From: Cryptomeria japonica
Taxonomy: Eukaryota; Streptophyta; Pinopsida; Cupressales; Cupressaceae
NCBI RefSeq assembly: GCF_030272615.1
Contig: NC_081413.1
Span: forward strand, 448,856,538-448,920,537
Length of the DNA: 64,000 nucleotides
Direction of reading: 5' to 3'
Both the position numbers and the translations under genes were made by a program. The notes below the pieces were generated by a model. The model was given only the letters and a program-made list of their open reading frames with translations. It was not told the origin of the DNA and searched no databases. Position 1 is the stretch's first letter. Every line of letters begins with the position of its first letter. Shown here piece after piece: positions 1-10,593 of the stretch.

Positions 1-1
1 T

Positions 2-364
2 TTTCACCTTGGTTCGGGCCCCATTTGTTGGCAGAGTAAGAAGCAACATGCTATTGCTCTCTCTTTGACTGAGGATAAGTATCGAGGCATTGTTAACGCA
101 GCGACTGAGACCATTTGGCTTCAGTAGATTCTCATAGAATTTGGTTTCACCACTCCACGGCCGACAGTTCTCCATTGTGACAATCAGAGTGCTATTGCAA
201 TCTCGAAGAACCCGGTCCAGCACCAGCAGACCAAAAACATCGAGATTCATATGCACTATATCCGAGAGCTCATCCAAGAGCAGGTCATTGATTTGCAGTA
301 TTGTCCTACAGCAGAGCAGGTTGCTGACATATTCACCAGACCTTTCACTGAGAGTAATTCCTAG
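2..364 (+). pseudogene. Copia RNase H, C-terminal end of polyprotein
   Basis: Reading in the frame that begins at base 2 gives the usual end of a copia pol. It has a GSGPICW-SKKQ block, an ALSLTEDKYRG block (usual form TEAEY), the LHCDNQSAI catalytic block, KNIEIHMHYIRE, and the terminal ADIFTRPF motif. The enzyme would remove RNA from the RNA/DNA hybrid during reverse transcription. There is an in-frame TAG at 125-127, inside a stretch where other copies read through, so this copy is broken. The natural stop is TAG at 362-364. The ATG-started frame at 141-404 is a shadow in another frame. Confidence 0.9.
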
Positions 365-665
365 CAGTTGTGAGCTCTCTTGGGGGTGCGGGATGTGTCA
401 TTAGCGGGGGTCAGCTGACTTCTCCTTCCTCTCTTATGGGGGGGACTTTTTCCTCTTTGAGAGTCTTTTGTACATTCATCTCTCTTTTGGGGGGAGTTTT
501 TTCCCACTGGGTTTTCTCCCTTTCTCCGTTTGTGAGAGATTGCATTGCATAGTTTTGCTTGCATTTGCATATTGTACATGGGTACCTATCATGGCCTAGT
601 AGCCGGGACCCATCTCGCATTGTTGACTTGAGTCTTCATTCCCCTAAGTTGCACTTAAGGGGGGG
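365..665 (+). other. Copia 3' untranslated region with polypurine tract
   Basis: No gene is seen. The stretch holds several runs of G (around 430, 490 and 657-665). The last, at 657-665, lies directly against the LTR and is the plausible polypurine tract that primes plus-strand synthesis. A degenerate relative of this stretch lies on the minus strand near 6701-7030. Confidence 0.7.
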
Positions 666-1112
666 TGTTGGTGTAAATAAATATTCATTTTGGATATTAT
701 TACACTTACTCAATTTAACTTAGGATAATGCATCTCTTCGTAGTTTGGATTTGAGACACTTAGGGAAGTGTGCACTTAGGGATAGAGCTTGTAGGAGAAA
801 TTCCACCTTTTGTGGTCTTATTTTGCTGTTACACTCCACATTCAGTGGGTCATCCACCTCTTGTGGAATATTATATTATTTCTCCTACCTACCCTTAGTA
901 TTTCTTACCTACCCGTTTTTTTGATTGAGCCACATGTCATATTTGTGTGCTCATACATCCATATGGCCTTGCCTATATAAGCAGGCCTCTATTCATTGTA
1001 TTGGTTAATCCAGTTGATCATTTGTATATTGATGAGAATACAGTTTGTTCTTGTCATTCCATTGTCTCTTTTATGCTTTTCATTGTGCCCTTGATCTTGG
1101 CAAAATCCTACA
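666..1112 (+). repeat. 3' LTR of the left copia element
   Basis: It starts TGTTGG right after the polypurine tract and ends CCTACA at 1112, giving imperfect TG...CA termini. A TATA-like box lies at 974-981. The end was chosen by the terminal CA and by the change to unrelated coding sequence afterwards. The 5' LTR is outside the window, so the length of about 447 bp cannot be checked against a partner. Confidence 0.75.
974..981 (+). promoter_or_regulatory. TATA-like box in LTR
   Basis: TATATAAG lies about 310 bp into the LTR, where copia LTRs place the U3/R promoter. Call is by sequence and position only. Confidence 0.5.
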
Positions 1113-1133
1113 AGAAGAAAATTCAATAAATGC

Positions 1134-1775
1134 ATGGAATTTTTTCTTTCTCAAGGGGGTTCATGTTCTTATGATGATGAGACCAAAGGCGACATTGAGG
1201 TTCCCTTGAGGTACAAACATCTACTAAAACAATGTGTACCCAAGGAACTTCCTCCAATAAACACTGATTTTTGTGTTAATGAGAGGATATATCGCATAAC
1301 ATCTTCGTCGTTACATGGTTTGGGCCTATTTTCCATGGACAACATAAAGGTCTGTTACAACAAAGTTGCTGAATTGATGGAGTTTGTTGGACCTTGTTAC
1401 AATTATAATGATTGGATGCAGATTGTTCGATATAAAAAAAGTATGCATAGGTATGCACTGTCAGCCAATTATATACAACAAAAAGATAATGATCAAAGTA
1501 AATGAGTGGCTGTATACATTAATGAAAGGCCAAAAGCAACAACGAATATTGCAGGTTTTATAAATAGTACACGACCTAGGTCAACTAATAAGCAACCCAA
1601 TTGCATATTTGAGGCATGTGAGGGAAATTGTGTGTTTTTATGTGTGATAAAATCAATAAGTGCAGGGGAAGAGGTGCTAATCGATTACAATTTGAATCGT
1701 ATAGATACAAACAAAGTTACTATCATGGGGGTGGTACATACTATATATATACCATTTAAGCCAACTTCCAATTAA
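1134..1775 (+). pseudogene. SET-domain protein-like frame with one stop
   Basis: A single frame of 214 codons broken only by TGA at 1503-1505. After a short lead, the protein shows the SET order: SLHGLGLFSMDNI (start of SET-N), LMEFVGP, then VYINERP, GFINSTRPRSTNKQPNC (the place of the usual RFxNHSCxPN motif) and ISAGEEVLIDYN (GEEL-x-DY core). SET proteins transfer methyl groups to lysines, usually on histones. The His of NHSC is absent and no Cys-rich post-SET segment is seen, so activity is doubtful even before the stop. It starts only 21 bp after the copia LTR, so upstream exons may be outside the window. It lies head-to-tail with the Transposase_24-like exons. Alternative: a captured host fragment. 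The family call is by motif reading, not by search. Confidence 0.6.
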
Positions 1776-1866
1776 TGAATCCAATAAACCATTGTATTAT
1801 TAAGTTTTTTTGCTAAGTCTCTTGGTTTCATTTGGCTAACATTTTTATATTTTTTCTTTGTCACAG

Positions 1867-4702
1867 GACCACATGGATCCACCACATAGCACAGATAGGA
1901 GTGTAGGTCCCGACACTTCTACAGAGCAGGTAAACCTCATTGTAATTATACAAATTAGATAGAAGCAAACTGTTACATTATGATCTTTTCTTGAGTGTTT
2001 TGAAGTAATTTTGATAGTGTTAATTATATTCTTGTCACATACGGATGTTCAGGATAAGGGAAAGGAACTTGTAGTACCTCAACACCTCCATAGGGATGTG
2101 GGGCGCTCAACAGTGTTATGCGTCGATGACATCGCACTTAGCGCAAACCCTATACAATTGGTACAAAAGAATATTAGAAAAATTAGCTAAGAGATTGTTG
2201 ATTTGGCAACCATAAGCTCTCAGACTGATGAGATAATAGAGAGGGTGCAACTATTGTTGCGGACGGTGGAAAACTTGCAAGTAAGCAGTAATGAAAGCTT
2301 TAATCATAACAAAAGTTCAATAATGGTTTATATTTTTTTCTCTTTTATGTCATTAACTAAATATGTATGTGTTGTTTTTACAGAAATTTATAAGGCCTCA
2401 TCATCTTGGTGGTGATGATTAGGGTATTGCGGGTAGTTCAGGTGATGACCATGTTCTATATATTAAAACCACTCCTTTGGACTTGTGAACATGCTTTTTT
2501 AATGTTTTATATATTTAATGTATTACTCTTCAAGTGCTGACATGGGTCTGAGGTCGACCCCAACTGTATTGCCGACTGTAATGTCGGTAACATGTAGCAT
2601 GCAGACATCATCTGTTGGACTAGCTCATGTTGACCCACCCACTGGTGGTAGATCCCTCTTTTTCTCTCTCTTTTGTTATGTGTTTATTACCCTTGAAGTG
2701 TTCTTTCTTGGAGGCATTTCATAGTGGATTCATTTACTATGGTAGGAGATGTGCATGAGGATGTGCCAAAGGCGACTACTCGTGATAACATACCATCATT
2801 CCCTGGATCTTCCCGTATTGCTAGTACAGGAATGTTGCAGGCCACATTGGTGGTGAGCGATGAAGAATTGATTCCCTTGAAGATACAGAAGGTTCCAGGT
2901 ACTTTACAATTATTATTATATATAGTCTAATTGTAATTTACTTACTGATCACTCATTTTGGACTAATGATCCCATATTTTTTTTGCAAGAAATGATTTTT
3001 TAATAAAAATCTTAATGACATTACATTGTAGATATTTGGGCCCACTGTACGTAAAAGGTGGAACATCATACATGAACTAACCCTTATCCATTATTTTGAT
3101 TTCATATCATTGCTAGAATAGTTTTCCTTTTATCTATTTCTTGAACTATATCAAAGGTAGCTTCAGTTTCTTTCTAAATCTAACAGGTTTGTTTTTGCTT
3201 TAAAGGTGGAATGACCAAGAAAAAAGGTTAAAAGATGAACTCACAAACTATATGGTAGGGTTGTTTGGAAATGACACATTTGACAAGACTAAGCTCCTAG
3301 AAAAACTTGGCACATATCTAAAGTATGTGAGGGACCAATACAGGACACATTTAGAGAAGAACGTAAAGTATGAGCATCCCCCCATGATTCCAGAGAGGGA
3401 GTGGAAGGACCTGATTTTGGATGCAAAGGAGAGAATTGAAAGGAAAAAAGGAAATACACCACCAGATGCCAGAAGAAGGTATGTGATACTATTAAGTATG
3501 TGAATATGTAATAATTATTCATTATATTCATATAATCTAACATATTTCAAACTTTTCATAGATTGAGTGACACGTCAAAGGCAACCAAGGCAAGACAAGA
3601 AAAGCATGGGCAACACAAACTTGGCTCTGGTGGTTATATGAAACTTGCTGCACAAATTGTAAGAATCAGTAAATTAAGTATCACATCAAAATATTTATAA
3701 ATTGTAAACCATTTTTTTTTATCAAACAATACAAGCAAAATTCACAATACTAAGCAAAAATGCAGGGCTCTGAATTCAATAGAGCGCCCACAGAAGATGA
3801 CAAGAGATTTGGCTACCAGCAAGGCTATATAGCCATGGCTGAATGGCTATGAGAATTGAGTGGGCAGACATGAGATTCTGATGCATCTGTCACAATGGTA
3901 AATAAGTTAAATGAAAATTATTTCAAATTGAATACTTAACCAATAATCTATTTGATGTTAAGTTTCAACATAAAGTGACTACATTTTTTTTAAATAAGCA
4001 AGGAATGATAACACTGTGCGTGACATTGGAATGTAGCATGATAATCGTGGAACAGAACCTGTACATGAAGGTCCAGATGTGCATCCTAGTAGTGGAGGTA
4101 TTCATTTGCTATTCAAATTTTTTTATGTAATTATTAATACAATTAAACATCTTAAATTGAAAATTAGTGTAGTAATTAATGCAACCTTTATTTTTAATAT
4201 TTTAGAGCATGTAGTCAGTGGTGACCAAGTGGAGCATGATCCAGGTAGACAACATCAGGAACATGATATTCCCCAATCAGGTAAAGAGGACCACTGTTAT
4301 TCCTTTAAACAAATTTAATTGCAATTGGTGTATTGATTAATGTAACATTTTGTATTTCAACTCTAGAGGATCTAGAGGGTGTTCAGCATGTTGAGGTTGA
4401 GGCTAGACAAAATGATGTGGAAGATGATGTGGCCCCATCAGGTAAAGAGTGTAATGGTTGTGCTCAATAAATTAATGAAATACTTGTAACAATAATAAAA
4501 AATTATTTTGAATTTAACCCAATTCTTTGTTATTGCAGAGGACCCCCCTTTGGTTCAACAACCTCATCCTTTTTATAGGACTAGGCATACATCAAGAGCA
4601 CGAGAAGAGGGCAGAACATCCGAAGATGGGGGAAATGATGAAGAAGATGATTCTCCACTTAGACTTTACATAGCTTCAAAAAAAAAACAAAGAAAGAAAT
4701 GA
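1867..4702 (+). pseudogene. Spliced Transposase_24-like (TNPA) gene remnant
   Basis: Several in-frame stretches are bounded by AG and GT. Likely exons are 1867-1929, 2053-2280, 2384-2420, about 2530-2650, 2722-2890, about 3034-3056, about 3206-3478, 3562-3658, 3766-3850, about 4206-4280, about 4366-4440 and 4539-4702. The core at 3206-3658 reads WNDQEKRL, VRDQYRTHLEKN, HPPMIPEREWKDLI, then KATKARQEKHGQHKLGSGGY. This matches the layout of plant Transposase_24 (a W-x2-L block followed by N/K-R-x-K-x-H-x2-GS-x-S/G-[FY]). These proteins bind CACTA subterminal repeats. The last exon is acidic and ends in a lysine run. Stops at about 2188 and 3850 suggest decay. Exon limits are by eye. Confidence 0.5.
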
Positions 4703-4724
4703 TTGTAATCTACCTTATTTGATA

Positions 4725-4930
4725 ATGACTGAATTATGTGTTAATGAATGTAATTATGTGCTAATGAATGTTCATGAATGATATGTGTTGATGATTATTG
4801 ATGAATGTTGTGTGTTAATGAAAGTTAATGAATTTTATGTGTCAATGAACGTTATGTGATAATGAATGAATGTTATATTTTAATAATGGATGAAAGAATG
4901 AATGAAAGAATGAATGAATGTTAGATGTTA
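4725..4930 (+). repeat. Degenerate AATG-type microsatellite
   Basis: About 200 bp of imperfect repeats of AATG, mixed with TTATGTG and GTTAATG units, just after the last exon of the Transposase_24-like frame. Confidence 0.7.
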
Positions 4931-6700
4931 ATGGGGAATTTAGAGTGATGTTAGGGGGTGGGGGGAGGGGCCAAATGAGCTTCCACCTTCACGTGGTTGG
5001 CCCTGTTAAGTAGAGAATATTAAACTATTCTTGAAACAAAGCAAAGCTCAATAAGATAACACACTTTTCATTATGTTGCACAGTTAATCTTATTGAATAA
5101 TGTACATATATGGAATCTTAATTGTAGGGTCTAATAGAGCCAACATGAACAACACCATGGTGTGACTACAAAATTTGTGAATATGCCTCATCATGAATAA
5201 AGCTGAATTAGCTCACTCTCTGTAAAATCTCAAATGCTCTATACTTTGGAAGTTTTGAAATTTTTATGATCATATCGGTCCCCTACCTAAAAGCTTTTTT
5301 CCTTGATTTGTTTGTGATACACATTGAGAGATTTTTGTTTTCCTTTTATTTATGCATGTCTTAACCATTCTCCACATGCTTCCCATTCTTATTTAGATTG
5401 TTGTATTTTTACATATGTTGGAATCTATAGTTCCATGTACATGTTTTCTATGTTCTTTGTAACTATATGAAAAGGTGTAAAATGTGGGTATAGTTTAAAA
5501 TCTTGATTACCAACAAGCTATTGTTGTTTAATAGTTCCAGTGTTTGTATTAATTGAAATAGTTTAACCCTTTTAACATGTTTCATAGCAAACCTGCACTT
5601 TGTATGCAATCTTATTGTTACAATTCAATTATTGAGGTGATGTGATTTTCAAAAGTATTCCGACGAAAACAAAATTGGTTTTCATTTATGTATTTTATTT
5701 AAATTTTAGAGTTTCCTCATGAACATTTAAACTTAGAAGGATTTAAAAATTCAATACAAGAGTACTGGACATAATTTCTGGAGATAGAACTGAAACTCTC
5801 TCCCATGACTTCAGATTGTTTCCATGCTCTTTAGGCTAGTAGCTTTCAGACACAAAACATAGGTCTTCTAAATTATGTCCCAACATTAATTAGTTCCTTT
5901 CTCTTCTTTTTCATCCTTTTGGAAAGAGAATTGGAAATTGTTAGGAATGAACATCTTCCTAGGTGATTTGTTAAAATACAATGGGGAACTCAATCAAATT
6001 TTAATTCACTTCGTTTTAAGTTATTATCACAATTCATTGAATTATACTTACAAAAGGATTATATTTCCAAGGTAAAATATCAGTATCTTTCTTGGGTGAT
6101 ATTAGATAGCAGGGTCTCTTGGCTTAGACAAAATCACCCTCTCATTGTATTCAAAGTAGATGCGTAGCAAAGCTAGATGCATCAATCGTTAAATCATAAA
6201 CAAACACAAGCTCAAAAATTGTGTTACCAAGTACGCTTGGAACCTAGCCTGTAACTAACTAGTTCATACTAGATATTGTTTGGGTATGGTATTCAATTCT
6301 ATTAGAATCTACAAAATAAATATTAACCTAGAAATTAATGTAAGTGATAACATTTTTAAAATTGTTAAATATAAATGATAATAAAATCAAAATAGCATAA
6401 CATAGTTGATTTTATAAGAGAGAAAATGAAAAAGTTCACAATATCTTCACTCGATATCCAAGATTTTTAATCCATGAGGATGAAGATGAGGATGAGATAG
6501 AAAACCAAAAGACAAGGAATTGTTTATCCAAGTTTCCAAATTTTTGAGGATAAGGAAAAAAACATAATCCTATGAAAGAAGGAGAATGTGTAAGTCATTA
6601 TCTCAAGTTAAAAGAAATTACTAAAGTAAACTAAACAAACAAATACAATATCATACTTATGATAAAACATATCCACTTGGTGAATAAAATGGTACATTGG
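4931..6700. other. Non-coding interior of the CACTA-like element
   Basis: AT-rich with no supported coding frame on either strand. A G-rich tract lies at about 4957-4977. No terminal repeats, RNA genes or transposase motifs were recognised. Confidence 0.4.
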
Positions 6701-7032
6701 CACACCCCCTTAAGTGCAATTGAGGTAAGAAGAAATGGGTCACAAGGTTAGGTATCCATGTAAAATATGAAATAACCCCAAATTATAAAGAGAGTGTACC
6801 CTCTCGAAGTAGAGACTAGAAAATCCATAGGACAAAACTCCATCCCAAGTGACACATGTGAAGGATAATATAGACCCACCCCATCCCCTAAAGTTGGTGC
6901 CTCCACAAACAAGAGAGAAAAGCAATGTAAAATGTTGAATGGTGAATGTTGTAGTAGGTTCATTTGCAACAAATAATGTACCTTCCTTTCACAATATGGA
7001 AATCTTGAGTTGTCAAATTGTTGAATTCCCAT
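6701..7032 (-). mobile_element. Degenerate copia 3' UTR and polypurine tract
   Basis: Read on the minus strand, this resembles the 3' untranslated part of the left copia element (365-665). It has a stretch near GGGTTATTTCATATTTTACA, a 'GGTACC/GGATACC' block with 'ACCCAT', and then TTGCACTTAAGGGGG just before TGTGCCAATG, which would start an LTR at about 6704 running leftwards. No RNase H could be read upstream and no LTR end was found. It is probably an old, heavily decayed insertion. Confidence 0.4.
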
Positions 7033-8798
7033 TCAAGTGGAATGCAGAAAGGAATTCAGATGTATGGTTTTTGAAGCGACTCATGTGTCTTGATGTTGAT
7101 GTTAAGCTGTGATTGTTCCATAGAAGATTCAGGGACTACAATCATTAAAGTGTGAGACCTTAATTAATGTGAAATAGAATGTGTCATGTTGCATGATATG
7201 GTGGGGATAGAACAAGTGAATTTACAATGGGAGACGATGTAACTCGATGGGAATTGTCATCAATGAGAAGACAAATATTCTCAATTGTTTCATCAATATT
7301 TGAAAGGTGGGAGTCCACAAACAGATGTGAAATGTTTAAGTAGGCCTCCCAATGAAGTGGATCTCATAGACATGAAGAATCCTATATAGAGAATCATTGA
7401 GAGCCCTTGAAGAAGAAAATTTGAACTTTGATGAAGCAATACATGATCGAGGAATATCTTGCAAGAGGAAATCAAAGTCATTATGGTGTCATCTAGATCT
7501 GAAATGTGGTCTACTTTTCAAAAAAGTAAAGATGCTTGATAGGAATGTGTCCTAGTGGGGTGAATCTAGAAGACATATAATCCTATTGCAAAGAATCATG
7601 GAAAGTTCTAGAAGAAGCAACTTTTAATTTTGAAGTAGCAACGTGCATAAGAGATGTTCTCATTTGTAGATGGAGTATCAAGAGGAGGATCACTAGTCCA
7701 TGGACCATGTCATTGTTGTTAAATACCTATGATTTTTTTCATAGTCACTTGGTGTAGGAATGAATTCAATGAGATAGGGTAGGAGATCCTACATAATGTA
7801 ATTTTTCACTATCCCTTGTTTTGAGTACAAATGGTTCTCTAAATTTATCTTGACAATAGAATGTTAGAATTTAATACCATAATCCATGATGAAAACTGCC
7901 AAAAATGGAAATTTATCTTAGTTCGCAATTACAAAATGCTTTTGTATAGGCCTCTCGAAGATTAAGTACATCAAATTGAGACTTTATAAATTGAGTGTAT
8001 GTATTATCAATCTCCCAAATTGTTCAATGGTCTCCGAACCTTGTCAATTTTTTATTTTTATTTTCACTCAAATATGTATGGTATAGGCATATCATTGGTT
8101 GTGTGATTTTTTTTTTCCTTAAATGCTTCTACGACCAAAAGAGACAAGTTTTAGATGAAAATGGGGTCTTATGGGCCTTTTTGACACAATGGTAGGTTCT
8201 TTAGACCTGAAAATGCCCCCAAAACTAGTCGATTGCCTTAAGCTACAAACAAATCCTTGTTTGTGAGCATGCTTCTTGATCTCCAATTTTGGTGGAATGA
8301 AAGATAATATTGAATTTCTCAAGACTTTTGGATGCTTCAAAACCACCAAAAAAAACCTACTTTGATCATTGAAATGTTGTAGTGACTTGGATAAAAGAAG
8401 AAAACTAAGTCTAAACTTTAGAAGTTAGTTTTTTCTTGTCAAATTGTTTTCAATTTTCAAATCATCCAAGGATGCAAGAGGACTATATTTTTTTATGACA
8501 AGATAAAAAAAAAACTTAGAATCTTTTGAAACCATTGAAACATGGGGACCCTTTCCCCCCCTCCAAAATCCCTATTTTTTCAGGATGCAATACTTAGGGG
8601 AAACATCCCCTTGCCGTACCACTTAGGGATGTCCTAGGGACTCCAAGGAGTCTCTTGACCATCTTGAGGATGCCTATGAGTCTCCCATGGCCCCCAATTA
8701 GAAACTCCAATTCTAAACAAAAATGGTGAAATTATTGTGAAAATGTCATCCGTATTAAAGGTTTGGCAATGCCCCCTAACCTTGTTGATGGGGGAACT
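7033..8798. other. Non-coding stretch with one diverged tandem duplication
   Basis: No gene is seen. From about 7322 to 7680 two stretches of about 165-175 bp resemble each other. Both contain AGAT-TGAAATGT, then GTGGAT/GTGAAT-CT, then a CATATAATCC/CTATATAG-GAATCAT block and a GAAGAAG-AA-TTTGAA-T block. Confidence 0.35.
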
Positions 8799-8890
8799 GC
8801 CCCAAACCCCCCACAAGGGGTACTACCCATTGGCCCCAAACCCCCCACAAGGGGTACTATCCATTGACCCCAAACCTCTACCCACCATTC
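8799..8890 (+). repeat. C-rich 34-bp tandem repeat
   Basis: Unit 1 at 8799-8832 and unit 2 at 8833-8866 differ by one base. A third, partial unit starts at 8867. Each unit holds CCCCAAACCCCCCACAAGGG followed by GTACTA. The repeat is too short and local to be an array of known type. Confidence 0.85.
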
Positions 8891-9895
8891 TTATTGTTAA
8901 GCTTTTTAATAGTGGAATATCACACTTAGGATAAAACATATCCAAGGTACATAAAATATTATATTGATAGGCTTCTTTGGTTGCTCTAAAAGTGGTGCCT
9001 TATGAATTATGTTCTTAGATACTAAAGTTTCCAAATTTTGGGCACTCTTGATAGCTTCTCGTAGAGATTGTGATTCAAAGGCTTTAACCAAACCTTTCAA
9101 TGGTTTCTGTTGATGTGTTTTTTATGCACTATGCAACACAAAATAAAATACTAAGTATTCTATCCTCTCTTGAACAAAATCCTCCCAAGTGCTAAACTAC
9201 GTGATCGAATGGGATGACTCCAAGATTCCAATAGTCGGGTCTTGACTTTATATTGTAGATAGACTCAATGATTGTGATGTGATATCTACTGGAATCACAA
9301 GGGGGACTTACGTTGCTTGGTTCAAGACCTATCCATTCTCATGTTTCATGATTGATTTACACTCCATGATTTAGGTCATTCTTGAGCAACATCTCGACTT
9401 AGCCAAATTTTGTTTTTTGTACCCTAATTCTTTAATTTTGACCCCTTACTAGCATTGCCTTAGGTTTTATTGGAATTCTTGCTTCTCTAGCATGGGCACA
9501 TTTCTAGGGTTCATTCACACAAATTTCTCTTGATGAGCAAGCTAGTATCATGACCATGACTTAAACAAAATTTTAACTTAGTCAAATTATCTCCTCCAAA
9601 CTTCTATGAGTTCATTGCCTTCATTCTTCGTCATTTGGATGTATTTTGTCATTGGAAGGTAATTCTTGACCACCATACCTCAATCTTGACCTATGCTATA
9701 CCCTAAAACCCTAGAACCTAGTCATGTTTACAATTGAGATCTTGGTGACTTGATCACTTAATACAGCTTAATCATGCAGGTCTCATCTAACTCTGACTCC
9801 AACACTTAAACAAATAAACCCTAACAACCAAGTACTTTGGGAAATATCTTGCAACTTGACAACATGGGTAATGATGGAGGAATGGAAGGTGAGAC
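8891..9895. other. Non-coding stretch
   Basis: No coding frame, RNA gene or terminal repeat is supported on either strand. Confidence 0.4.
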
Positions 9896-10072
9896 CTATA
9901 GAGGTGAGAGAGAGAGAGAGAGGGTGAGAGGAAGAGATAATGACCTGGAGAGGGTAGAGAAAGAGAAGTAGAGAGGGAGAGAAGAAGAGAGTGATGGAGA
10001 AAGAGACCTAGAGAGGGGAGAGAGAAGAGAGATAGTAGAGAGGGATAGAGAAGAGAGATAGAAGAGAGATAC
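9896..10072 (+). repeat. GA-rich low-complexity tract
   Basis: About 175 bp made almost entirely of A and G in AGAG, GGAGAG and AGAGATAG units. It starts with a pure (GA)n run at about 9905-9922. It generates long spurious frames rich in S and L on the minus strand. It lies just inside the palindromic end of the CACTA-like element. Confidence 0.85.
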
Positions 10073-10116
10073 CAATGTAAATCTTTTTCTATAAATTTGT
10101 TTTTTCTGAAAAATCA

Positions 10117-10387
10117 GCCTATCATCGGATTTCTGACTCCAAAGGATAAAATTCCGACAGAGGAGTGTCATCGGATGCACAGCATCCTCGTCAGAACTCT
10201 CCTGGAGGCCATCGTAATTACGATGACCTCTAGGAGAGTTTCGATGAGAATGTTCTGCATCTGATGGCACTCCTCTGTCAGAAAATTAGGACGGCCTCCA
10301 GGAGAGTTCCGATGAGGATGTTGTGCATCCGACGACACTCCTCTGTCAGAATTTTATCCTTTGGAGTCAAAATTCCGATGATAGGCC
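10117..10387. repeat. Long palindrome with a duplicated right arm
   Basis: The left arm, 10117-10219, runs from CCTATCATCGG to GGAGGCCATCGTAATT. It is complementary along about 100 bp to 10284-10386, with few mismatches. The 64 bp between them (10220-10283) are a second copy of the inner part of the right arm, so the left arm can also pair with this adjacent copy around the AATT centre at 10216-10219. It would form a strong hairpin if transcribed. It lies in the subterminal part of the CACTA-like element. Confidence 0.85.
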
Positions 10388-10542
10388 AAGATCGCGACTG
10401 TATTCTTTCAGGGTATGAGCATCCATGGTGGCCGTCGGAAAGGTTGGAGGTGATGTTGAAATTGTGATGACCAAAAGGATAGTCAAAAATTCCAACATAA
10501 AGTTTTTGATGGCTTTTTTTGTTGGTAGTGCGACGAAATTGT

Positions 10543-10593
10543 GTTAGAATTTTGACGATTTGTTGTCAAAATTTTGACCCAAATGTACTAGTG
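10543..10593 (+). repeat. Right terminus of the CACTA-like transposon
   Basis: The end reads ACCCAAATGTACTAGTG; on the opposite strand it starts CACTAGTACATTTGGGT. A short inverted repeat (AATTTTGAC ... GTCAAAATT) at about 10548-10577 lies just inside. The A1 ORF2 reading frame stops being recognisable exactly here. TCT (10594-10596) is the candidate 3-bp target duplicate; its partner is outside the window. Confidence 0.7.

Larger units (their letters stand above)
1..1112 (+). mobile_element. Ty1/copia retrotransposon, 3' part only
   Basis: The window opens inside the RNase H domain of a copia polyprotein, followed by a 3' untranslated stretch, a G-rich polypurine tract and one LTR ending at about 1112. 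The 5' part lies outside the window. The LTR directly abuts the SET-domain reading frame that follows, so this copy probably inserted into the CACTA-like transposon to its right. It is unlike the other families in the window: its LTR is only about 447 bp and begins TGTTGGTGTAAAT. No target-site duplication can be checked because the left end is missing. Confidence 0.88.
1113..10593 (+). mobile_element. CACTA (En/Spm-like) DNA transposon, right part
   Basis: The right terminus reads ...TACTAGTG, the inverted complement of a CACTA start. It is followed by TCT and then by retroelement ORF2 coding sequence that is cut off exactly at this point. The last 500 bp hold short direct and inverted repeats, as CACTA subterminal regions do. 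About 6 kb inside lies a spliced frame resembling Transposase_24, the accessory transposase of plant CACTA elements, and before it a SET-domain frame. The left terminus, and any Transposase_21/TNPD gene, must lie beyond the window, left of the copia insertion. That the whole interval is one element is inference; the right end itself is well supported. Confidence 0.6.

Noticed and set aside
361-620. Overlapping short frames in the left copia 3' untranslated part
   Set aside because: G-run-rich non-coding DNA between the Pol stop and the LTR; no similarity to any retroelement protein.
7685-7710. CACTAGTCCATGG as a possible left CACTA terminus
   Set aside because: It matches the right terminus only in the first seven bases, lacks the ATTTGGGT part, and A1 sequence does not continue to its left.
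6655-8970. Similar short sequences (ACTTATGATAAAACATATCCA near 6653 and ACTTAGGATAAAACATATCCA near 8926) as a possible LTR pair
   Set aside because: The similarity lasts only about 50 bp and does not extend in either direction, so it is not a usable LTR pair.
9896-10270. 124-codon minus-strand frame rich in Ser and Leu
   Set aside because: It is produced by the GA-rich low-complexity tract and the palindrome; no protein features.
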